This document shows, in pieces, positions 1 to 6,060 of a stretch of 64,000 bases of DNA (within the stretch, counting starts at the first letter, position 1; every line of letters begins with the position of its first letter). Source of the stretch: Polaribacter vadi (GTDB lineage: Bacteria; Bacteroidota; Bacteroidia; Flavobacteriales; Flavobacteriaceae). Position numbers and translations under genes: made by a program. Under the pieces are notes generated by a model, which made no database searches, was not told the origin of the DNA, and saw only the letters and a list, made by a program, of their open reading frames with translations. The stretch is taken from assembly GCF_018861005.1 (NCBI RefSeq), contig NZ_JAHKQL010000016.1:62001-126000 (forward strand), in the 5' to 3' direction.

Positions 1-205
1 AATTCTAAAAAATACTATTAAAAACGATGTAGAAATTACAACTGATGGTTTTAACAATTTTATGCTTTGGACCGAAGTTGATAACATGCTTTGTATTGAG
101 CCAATAACTCAATATACTTCTTACACAGATCAGAAATTTTCGGAAGAAAATATGACTTTATCTAAAGGTAAAAATAACTTTTCAGTAACAATAAAGGTTT
201 TATAA
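1..205 (+). CDS. 3' end of aldose 1-epimerase-like protein (partial)
   Basis: An open frame enters from the left edge (codons in phase with base 2) and stops at TAA 203-205, giving 67 C-terminal residues. The pattern of a hydrophobic strand, then CIEPIT, a YTDQ segment, and a closing stretch with LSKGKNNF followed by alternating hydrophobics resembles the last strands of galactose mutarotase / aldose 1-epimerase-like proteins, whose C-terminus carries an EP motif and a final 'L.PG..f...' strand. These enzymes interconvert sugar anomers. The catalytic His and the rest of the gene lie outside the window, so the call rests on a weak C-terminal resemblance. Confidence 0.5.
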   Translation, partial: ILKNTIKNDVEITTDGFNNFMLWTEVDNMLCIEPITQYTSYTDQKFSEENMTLSKGKNNFSVTIKVL

Positions 206-251
206 ATTATCACCTTTGATTCTTTTACGCAACTAAAATTTTTTATTTAGT

Positions 252-1706
252 ATGAAAAAGGATCTTTTATTTTTTCTGTTTGCTGTTATACTAATTTGTA
301 AAATTTATTATTGGTTTTTTGTTTTTCCGAATGTAGATGAAGCTTATTATTGGTTTTGGGGGCAATACCCAGATATTTCTTATCACGATCATCCTGCTTT
401 GCAAGCATTGATTCAAGCTGTATTTTCTAAGATTTTTGGCACTTCTTATTTTGCTTTACGATTACCAGTTATTATTTGTTGTTTTATAATTGGTTATATT
501 TTACATCAATTTGCAAAAAAATTAGCGTTCAAAAATAAAAATTTAGCAATAGGTTTATTTTTTGCTTGTCCTTTGTTTTTTCTTTTTACAACCTATGCTT
601 GGAACGATTATCTGTTAATAACAAATTGCATAATTTCTGGATATTTTTTTATCAATTTTTTAAATGATATTTGGTTGGATAAAAAAGGGAAAACTACTGA
701 TATTTTTCTAGGAAGTCTCTTTTTTGGTTTGGCTATTTTATCGAAATACAATGCAGTTTTTTTAGGTTTAGGAATCTTTTTTCTGCTCATTTTAAACAAG
801 AAGTTTCACAAAATATTTAAAGATTATCGATTTTATATAAGTTTATTAATTGTTGCTATTTTAAGTTCGCCTATTATTTATTGGAACACAAAAAACAAAT
901 TTGGTTCTTTCGAATTTAATATTCAACAAAGAACTTTAGACCCAATTATTAATGAATTTAATTTGTTTGGAGGAAATTATTTGGGCTTTATTTTTGGCAG
1001 TATTTTAATGTTATCACCATTTTTTTGTTGGGCAATTTTTAAGGTATTTAAAGATTTTAAAAAGTTAGAAAATAAATCTTCTTATCAAATTGTGTACACC
1101 AAATTTGCAATTGCCATTTTTTCTGCATCGTCCATTGTGTTTTTATTCTTTTCGCTTTTTTCTAATGTTTTGTTTTATTGGAACATTGTTGGCTTGTTAT
1201 TTATCACATTTTTAGCAAGTAATTATATCATCAAAAAAAAGAAAATTATAATCACTTTAAGTTATTCTGCTTTTGGTGTTTTTTGTATTATTTTTCATTT
1301 TGGTGTTGTACCCTTAACATCAGTTTTTGGAGGTTCTGACAGAGATAATATTTATCATTATGGATGGAAAAAAATAGGAAATGAAGTTAAAAAACTGCAA
1401 ACATCTAAAACAATTCCAATTGTAACTTCTAATTACAGAAGTGCATCTTTATTGGCTTTTGAGCTAAATAATCCAAAAATATTTTCATATTCTAAACGAT
1501 TTGATCAGTTTGATTATTGGAGTAAAAACGTACAATATAAAACCAATACTGAAGGTATTATTTTAACTGATGAAAATGATGGTGTTATGTTAAATGATGA
1601 AATTAAGGCATTATTCAACAAAATAACTTTTGTAGATACTTTAAACATAGAAAAATACGGTTATAAAATTAAAGCGTATTATTTGTACAAAGGTGTGTTT
1701 AAGTAA
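252..1706 (+). CDS. ArnT/PMT-like membrane glycosyltransferase (GT39/GT83)
   Basis: A 484-residue integral membrane protein with about ten hydrophobic segments. The N-terminal helix is followed by NVDEAYYW (Asp29-Glu30) and a YHDHP loop (about 44-48). This is the signature of the first periplasmic loop of dolichyl/undecaprenyl-phosphate-sugar glycosyltransferases of the ArnT/PMT clan, in which the acidic pair is catalytic. Such enzymes move a sugar from a polyprenyl-phosphate carrier to lipid A, protein or a glycan on the outer side of the inner membrane. The substrate cannot be read from sequence. The C-terminal 110 residues form a soluble domain. It follows the epimerase-like gene by 46 bases and precedes the pseudouridine synthase by 8. 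Confidence 0.85.
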   Translation: MKKDLLFFLFAVILICKIYYWFFVFPNVDEAYYWFWGQYPDISYHDHPALQALIQAVFSKIFGTSYFALRLPVIICCFIIGYILHQFAKKLAFKNKNLAIGLFFACPLFFLFTTYAWNDYLLITNCIISGYFFINFLNDIWLDKKGKTTDIFLGSLFFGLAILSKYNAVFLGLGIFFLLILNKKFHKIFKDYRFYISLLIVAILSSPIIYWNTKNKFGSFEFNIQQRTLDPIINEFNLFGGNYLGFIFGSILMLSPFFCWAIFKVFKDFKKLENKSSYQIVYTKFAIAIFSASSIVFLFFSLFSNVLFYWNIVGLLFITFLASNYIIKKKKIIITLSYSAFGVFCIIFHFGVVPLTSVFGGSDRDNIYHYGWKKIGNEVKKLQTSKTIPIVTSNYRSASLLAFELNNPKIFSYSKRFDQFDYWSKNVQYKTNTEGIILTDENDGVMLNDEIKALFNKITFVDTLNIEKYGYKIKAYYLYKGVFK

Positions 1707-1714
1707 ACGTATTT

Positions 1715-2308
1715 TTGCTTTTTAAAAGTTTATTTATCTTGATAAAACATCGTCATTTTATATTGCATAAACCTTATGGTTATTTGTCTCAATTTATAAA
1801 CAACCAAACCAAAAGGAAGAAAAAATTGTTAGGAGAATTACACGATTTTCCTGAAGGAACTATGGCAATTGGTCGTTTAGATTTTGCTTCTGAAGGTTTA
1901 CTTTTATTAACCACAGATGGCAAAGTATCTGCAGAAATTAGAAGTAATAAGTACGAAAAAGAATATTATGTTCAGGTTGATGGGATCATCACTCAAAAAG
2001 AAATGGAACAATTAAAAAATGGTGTAGAAATTGGTTTCGAGGGTAAAAAATACACCACAAAACCTGGTAAAGCTTTTTTAATTGATGATCCTAAATTTGC
2101 ATTAAGAAGTCAAAAAATTCGTGATGAAAGACATGGCCCAACAAGTTGGGTTTCTGTAATAATTACAGAAGGAAAATTTAGACAAGTAAGAAAAATGACA
2201 GCCGCTGTTGGGTTTCCTACTTTACGATTAATTCGTGTAAGAATTGGCGAAATTAAGATTGATAATTTAGCAAATGGAAAGGTTTTAGAAGTAGATGGTT
2301 TTATGTAA
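1715..2308 (+). CDS. rluE: 23S rRNA pseudouridine synthase, RluE type
   Basis: 197 residues of the RsuA/RluB/RluE/RluF pseudouridine synthase family. The first motif HKPYGYLSQF lies at about 18-27, the catalytic block GRLDFASEGLLLLT carries Asp56, and the C-terminal EGKFRQVRKM motif is intact. There is no N-terminal S4 RNA-binding domain, as in E. coli RluE, which modifies 23S rRNA U2457. The start is unclear: the frame has no ATG near the first motif, only TTG codons at 1715 and 1739, and either leaves the catalytic domain whole. It lies 8 bases after the glycosyltransferase and may be co-transcribed with it. Confidence 0.86.
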   Translation: MLFKSLFILIKHRHFILHKPYGYLSQFINNQTKRKKKLLGELHDFPEGTMAIGRLDFASEGLLLLTTDGKVSAEIRSNKYEKEYYVQVDGIITQKEMEQLKNGVEIGFEGKKYTTKPGKAFLIDDPKFALRSQKIRDERHGPTSWVSVIITEGKFRQVRKMTAAVGFPTLRLIRVRIGEIKIDNLANGKVLEVDGFM

Positions 2309-2340
2309 CATTTATTACATATTAAGAAAAATCTACTTTC

Positions 2341-2348
2341 TAATTTTG
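2341..2348 (+). promoter_or_regulatory. Bacteroidota -7 promoter element, almost touching the start codon
   Basis: TAATTTTG fits the TAnnTTTG housekeeping -7 box and is followed by CGCT and then ATG at 2353. With usual spacing the transcript would begin at or within a few bases of the ATG, so the mRNA could be leaderless. No good TTTG -33 box is visible upstream. Confidence 0.55.
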
Positions 2349-2352
2349 CGCT

Positions 2353-2466
2353 ATGGAAAACTCTAACACCACTTTATACATTATAGCTACAATTATAATT
2401 CTTCATTTTTTAGTTGCTTTTGGCTTCTTAATTTATAAAATGACGAAAAAAAAGAAAGATAAATAA
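2353..2466 (+). CDS. 37-residue single-pass membrane peptide
   Basis: ATG 2353 to TAA 2464-2466 encodes 37 residues: a short polar N-terminus, one hydrophobic helix (about 8-27) and a Lys-rich tail (MTKKKKDK). This is an N-out, C-in small membrane protein by the positive-inside rule. Support for it being a gene is its clean organisation: a consensus -7 box sits 4 bases before the ATG, the helix-plus-basic-tail design is sensible, and the frame fills the gap between rluE and the convergent protease gene. No function is assigned. It could be a subunit-like or regulatory microprotein. Confidence 0.6.
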   Translation: MENSNTTLYIIATIIILHFLVAFGFLIYKMTKKKKDK

Positions 2467-2483
2467 ATACTTTTTACCCTAAA

Positions 2484-3266
2484 TTATTTACCTCCATTAG
2501 CCTTTAAATCTGCCAAACATTGTGCGTCTAAAGTTGGTACAGAACCTCCAGAAAGCATGTTTCCAATTCCTTGACTAGATTCTGCAGCCCAATACATTAA
2601 ACAATCTTCTTCATTACAATGCTTTGGATGTTCTTCATCTTCATGATCGCTTTGTAAATCACTTCCTAAATTTGTTAACCCTAAAATATGGCCAAATTCG
2701 TGGTTAATTACTGATGATTCTAGCAAACTTCTATCAAGTTCAAAAGTTCCATCACTTAAACCATGAATAGTTTCTTCGTAAATAACAAAAGACGTATTCC
2801 AATAAGCTGAGCCTAAAATTGAACCAGAACTTGTGTCATTAGACGATTTTCCGTCAATAAATAAAACCCAAACTGCAATTGTAGCACCTGAATTGTATTG
2901 GGTTCTGTATTCTTTTTCTAAATCAACAACTTCATCTAATGTATATTCTGTTTTACCTGTTGTTGGTATTTCTTTGGTAATAAACGTTACTCCTTCTGGT
3001 TTGTTAATTCTATTTTCTATAAAACTTTTAAAATTATTTATAGCGGTTGTTGTAGGTTCAAAACCTTCTATGTAAGCCATTTCTACAATCAATTTTTTAA
3101 AAGAATCTGCAGAAAGTAAATCGTTTGCAGAAGCACCTGTTGCTTGTCTATTTAAAGCTTCATTAATGATTTCTCCTGTTTCATTATCAGTAATATTTTC
3201 TGTTTCTGATGAACAAGAAAAAAAGATACTACAAACTAATACTACTTTTACAAAAATATTTTTCAT
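2484..3266 (-). CDS. Lipoprotein zinc metalloprotease, metzincin/archaemetzincin-like
   Basis: 260 residues with a lipoprotein signal ending in IFFSC (Cys18), so it should be anchored in the envelope, probably the outer membrane. The zinc motif HEFGHILG is at 189-196 (His189, Glu190, His193). In metzincins the third ligand follows at G-x-x-H, but here that position is Asn. An 18-residue insert full of Asp/Glu/His follows, and then HC-x4-C-x-M (His216, Cys217, Cys222, Met224), which is the archaemetzincin-type continuation with its Met-turn. The protease fold is well supported; the third ligand is inference (His208, His213 or His216). It lies downstream of a lipoprotein gene driven by ECF-type promoters, so it may belong to that regulon. 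Substrate unknown. Confidence 0.8.
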   Translation of the reverse strand: MKNIFVKVVLVCSIFFSCSSETENITDNETGEIINEALNRQATGASANDLLSADSFKKLIVEMAYIEGFEPTTTAINNFKSFIENRINKPEGVTFITKEIPTTGKTEYTLDEVVDLEKEYRTQYNSGATIAVWVLFIDGKSSNDTSSGSILGSAYWNTSFVIYEETIHGLSDGTFELDRSLLESSVINHEFGHILGLTNLGSDLQSDHEDEEHPKHCNEEDCLMYWAAESSQGIGNMLSGGSVPTLDAQCLADLKANGGK

Positions 3267-3280
3267 CTACTTACCTTTTA

Positions 3281-3323
3281 AAAAAATCTTTACAACCACT
3301 AAGTAATTTATAGCAGTTGTAAA
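3281..3323 (-). terminator. Possible terminator/attenuator between lipoprotein and protease genes
   Basis: Inverted repeat TTTACAAC (3289-3296) / GTTGTAAA (3316-3323). Read on the minus strand it is followed by GATTTTTTT. It sits after the 3361-4413 gene and before the protease start, so it could separate the two or give partial read-through. Confidence 0.4.
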
Positions 3324-3360
3324 GAAAACTAACTAACTATTCTTTTTCAATAATTTTTAA

Positions 3361-4413
3361 TTATAGCTTTTTAAAAGCTAAAGTTACAGAAGCGTCTGTA
3401 GTACTTTGTAAAGTAATTAAAGTTGTACTGTAAGTGCTAATAACCCAGTTATTCCCCAAAGCACTTAAAGCTGTATTACTTGCAAAGTTTATATTAACAA
3501 ACGCTTCTGTTTCTGAACTAACAGAATAAGTTCCTTCTATTTCTCCTAATGCAGAATTCACAAAATTAGTAGCTACAATTTTAAAATCATTAGTAAATTC
3601 TATAGACCATTCTGCATAATCGTTTGCAGTATCTACACCATTATTAATAAAAGTTTCTACTTTAAATTTTGTACCACTTAAAACAGCTTCTGCTTCTGCA
3701 GCAGTATTTGCAGCATCGTCTTTTTCATCTTCATATTGTACACAATCAGAAATTGCATTTTGAAATTCTGCATCACTAGTAATTTGAATTTCTGTACCAT
3801 TACTTAAAGTGGTCCTAATAGGATAATTTACTGCAAAAAGTTCGTCAGATCCTAAACTTGTCATGTAACTGTATAGTTGTTGTTCAGATTGTAAAACAAC
3901 AGAACCTGTTTGTTCTAGACTAATATCGTAAGTTAACATTGTAACCGGAAAATTAATGTCTATACAAGAAATAGCATCTCTACCTTCTTCTTCTGCATTT
4001 TCGCATTCTGCATTTAAAGCATCTAATTCTGATTGGTTATTAACAGTTACTTCTGTATAATTACTTGATCTTACTTTAATAGGAAAATTAAATGTTACTG
4101 AATCAGAATCATCATTAAATTCACCTAAAATATTTAAAACTGCAGAAAAATCTAAACTACTTAATAAAGTAATTTGTTGATCATTTACAGTAGCTGTTAA
4201 CGGAAATAATAATTCTGTACAAGCATTACCATCTAAAAAATCATCATTAGAACCATCGTTCATTGCAGCTCTTTCATAATTAGAAGCTGTTGTAGATGTA
4301 GAAGAGTTTGCATTAGGGTTTGTACCTACCTCTGTATTATCATCTGATTGACAAGAACTAAAACCTAAAGTTGCTGTTAAAGCAATTGTTGTTATTAATT
4401 TTAATGTTTTCAT
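3361..4413 (-). CDS. Secreted lipoprotein with internal two-fold repeat, ECF-module partner
   Basis: 350 residues from ATG 4411-4413; signal peptide with lipobox GFSSC (Cys21) followed by QSDD and a Ser/Thr/Asn linker. I place the start here because the upstream in-frame extension would run through two promoter-like elements. No catalytic motif is seen. The middle contains two related units of roughly 100 residues: each opens with a Cys and an F/Y-P strand, and ends with an 'n.seL..a...C' segment (C...NFPI...VNNQSELDALNAEC and C...NYPI...TSDAEFQNAISDC). The C-terminal 110 residues look like a beta-rich lipocalin-like module. Divergent from an ECF sigma gene and preceded by two copies of that locus's bipartite promoter. 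It may bind the same ligand as the TonB receptor; inference only. Confidence 0.75.
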   Translation of the reverse strand: MKTLKLITTIALTATLGFSSCQSDDNTEVGTNPNANSSTSTTASNYERAAMNDGSNDDFLDGNACTELLFPLTATVNDQQITLLSSLDFSAVLNILGEFNDDSDSVTFNFPIKVRSSNYTEVTVNNQSELDALNAECENAEEEGRDAISCIDINFPVTMLTYDISLEQTGSVVLQSEQQLYSYMTSLGSDELFAVNYPIRTTLSNGTEIQITSDAEFQNAISDCVQYEDEKDDAANTAAEAEAVLSGTKFKVETFINNGVDTANDYAEWSIEFTNDFKIVATNFVNSALGEIEGTYSVSSETEAFVNINFASNTALSALGNNWVISTYSTTLITLQSTTDASVTLAFKKL

Positions 4414-4437
4414 GTTAATTGATTTTATTGTTATGAG

Positions 4438-4466
4438 TAAAACAACTTTATTTAATTTTACCCTAC
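4438..4466 (-). promoter_or_regulatory. ECF-type bipartite promoter, proximal copy (lipoprotein gene)
   Basis: On the minus strand GTAGGGTAAA (4466-4457) and TTGTTTTA (4445-4438) start exactly 21 bases apart, ending 24 bases before the lipoprotein ATG. The same two boxes with the same spacing occur before fecR (5102-5130) and again at 4506-4534. I infer recognition by the adjacent ECF sigma factor. Confidence 0.65.
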
Positions 4467-4505
4467 TTTTTTTTAGAAAAACTAATTTTTTAGATCTTCT
4501 GCTAG

Positions 4506-4534
4506 TAAAACAACTAAACATTTATTTACCCTAC
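4506..4534 (-). promoter_or_regulatory. ECF-type bipartite promoter, distal copy
   Basis: Minus-strand GTAGGGTAAA (4534-4525) and TTGTTTTA (4513-4506), again 21 bases start to start. It points towards the lipoprotein gene, 68 bases upstream of the proximal copy, and overlaps the plus-strand -7 box of the sigma gene. Firing in one direction could therefore interfere with the other. Confidence 0.6.
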
Positions 4535-4539
4535 CTTTG
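4532..4539 (+). promoter_or_regulatory. Housekeeping -7 box of the ECF sigma gene
   Basis: TACCTTTG matches TAnnTTTG; predicted start about 4545, giving a leader of some 34 bases before ATG 4579. No clear TTTG -33 box. Confidence 0.45.
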
Positions 4540-4578
4540 TATTGAAATTTTTATATTTTTATTACCTAATTTCTATTT

Positions 4579-5088
4579 ATGACTGATAAATCTCTTTGCG
4601 ATGAAATTTATTTTAATGAGTTTTATACAGCTCATATACAGTCTTCTAGTAATTTTGCATACTACAAATCTGGAAATAAAAACACGGCCTTAGATTTAGC
4701 ACAAGAAGCTTTTATTAAAATTTGGGAAAACTGTTCTAAAATAGATTTTACCAAAGCAAAATCGTATTTATTTACAGTTGTTAACAACCTTTTTTTAAAT
4801 AAAGTCAAACACGAAAAAGTAGTATTTGAATATGCTAAAAGCAGTCCTTATTTAGATATTAACAACCAAAGTCCTGAATATTTATTAGAAGAAGAAGAGT
4901 TTAAATTAAAACTTAAAAAAGCCATAGAAGATTTAACAGAAGGTGAAAGAGAGGTTTTTTTGATGAACAGAATTGATGGAAAAAAATACAGAGAAATTGC
5001 AGAAATACTTTCTATTTCGCAAAAAGCAGTAGAAAAAAGGATGTCATCAGCATTAAAAAAATTAAGAACAAAAATTGATGGAATTTAA
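4579..5088 (+). CDS. ECF RNA polymerase sigma factor (FecI-like)
   Basis: 169 residues with the two ECF domains. Region 2 is at about 8-75 (ALDLAQEAFIKIWEN for core binding and SYLFTVVNNLFLNKVK for -10 recognition). Region 4 is at about 112-165 (LTEGEREVFLMNRIDGKKYREIAEIL, then the helix-turn-helix SQKAVEKRMSSALKKLR). Followed after 57 bases by fecR and then a TonB receptor, the standard Bacteroidota trans-envelope signalling set. Three bipartite promoter copies around this gene suggest that it drives fecR-receptor and the divergent lipoprotein unit. Confidence 0.95.
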   Translation: MTDKSLCDEIYFNEFYTAHIQSSSNFAYYKSGNKNTALDLAQEAFIKIWENCSKIDFTKAKSYLFTVVNNLFLNKVKHEKVVFEYAKSSPYLDINNQSPEYLLEEEEFKLKLKKAIEDLTEGEREVFLMNRIDGKKYREIAEILSISQKAVEKRMSSALKKLRTKIDGI

Positions 5089-5101
5089 GATAGCTTTTAA
5101 A

Positions 5102-5130
5102 GTAGGGTAAAATACTTTTTAATTGTTTTA
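5102..5130 (+). promoter_or_regulatory. ECF-type bipartite promoter of fecR-receptor
   Basis: GTAGGGTAAA (5102-5111) and TTGTTTTA (5123-5130), 21 bases start to start, ending 15 bases before ATG 5146. Identity extends beyond the boxes: AAAGTAGGGTAAAAT and a CATA after the second box are shared with the proximal lipoprotein copy. Confidence 0.65.
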
Positions 5131-5145
5131 TACATAGAGATATAA

Positions 5146-6060
5146 ATGGAAAATAATAACGACATCTTAAAATGGCTTAACAAAGAATCTTCTGATGAAG
5201 AATTGCTGCGCTTACAAGAAACTGAAGATTTTAAAACTTTAGAAAAAATTGCACATTATTCTTCTCAAATAGAGCCACCAAAAGTTGATGTTGATAAAGC
5301 CTTAGCAGATTTTAAATTAAGAACGCAAAACAAAGCTAAAAAAGGTAAAGTTGTTGCCTTTAACGTTAAACAATTGTACAAATATGCAGCTGCTATTGTT
5401 ATTTTATTGATAAGTTCTTATTTTATCTTTTTTAACAAAGAGGCTACTATTAAAACCGAATTTGCACAAACAAAAACATTTAATTTACCAGATAATTCAG
5501 AAGTAATTTTAAATTCGAATTCAGAGATTTCTTATGGTAAAAAAAGTTGGGATGAAAACAGAAATTTATCTTTAGATGGTGAAGCTTTTTTTAAAGTTAA
5601 TAAAGGAAAAAAATTTACAGTAAGTACAGAAATTGGAAACGTAACTGTTTTAGGTACAAAGTTTAATGTAAAAGAAAGAGCTAATTATTTTGAAGTAAAA
5701 ACTTACGAAGGTTTAGTAAGTGTTGCTTATAAAGATACCCTTGTTAAATTACCTAAAGGAACTCTTTTTAAAGTAGTTAATGGTGTAATTGATACAAATA
5801 CTACGTTTGATATTGAGGAAAAATCTTGGTTACAAAAAGAGTCTAATTTTAAAAGTACACCACTACAAATTGTATTAGAAGAATTAGAAAATCAGTTTGG
5901 TTATACTATAGAAACCCAAGAGGTTAATTTGGCAACATTATACTCAGGTGGTTTTACGCATACAGATGTAAATTTAGCATTACAATCTGTTACAATTCCA
6001 CTACAATTATCTTATAAAATAGAAGAAAAAACAATTACTATATTTAATTATGGTAAATAA
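5146..6060 (+). CDS. FecR-family anti-sigma factor
   Basis: 304 residues: a cytoplasmic N-terminal part that should hold the sigma factor (1-77), one transmembrane helix (about 79-96), the periplasmic FecR domain (about 105-200; NLPDNSEVILNSNSEISY, the GEAFFKV motif and TVLGTKFNV), and a C-terminal DUF4974 domain (about 232-300). DUF4974 and the receptor's N-terminal domain are thought to contact each other across the periplasm. The end overlaps the receptor start by 11 bases, so the two are translationally coupled. Confidence 0.95.
   Translation: MENNNDILKWLNKESSDEELLRLQETEDFKTLEKIAHYSSQIEPPKVDVDKALADFKLRTQNKAKKGKVVAFNVKQLYKYAAAIVILLISSYFIFFNKEATIKTEFAQTKTFNLPDNSEVILNSNSEISYGKKSWDENRNLSLDGEAFFKVNKGKKFTVSTEIGNVTVLGTKFNVKERANYFEVKTYEGLVSVAYKDTLVKLPKGTLFKVVNGVIDTNTTFDIEEKSWLQKESNFKSTPLQIVLEELENQFGYTIETQEVNLATLYSGGFTHTDVNLALQSVTIPLQLSYKIEEKTITIFNYGK

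Noticed and set aside
4414..4521. 36-residue N-terminal extension of the lipoprotein frame
   Set aside because: It would overlap two promoter elements, and the ATG at 4413 starts a proper lipoprotein signal peptide.
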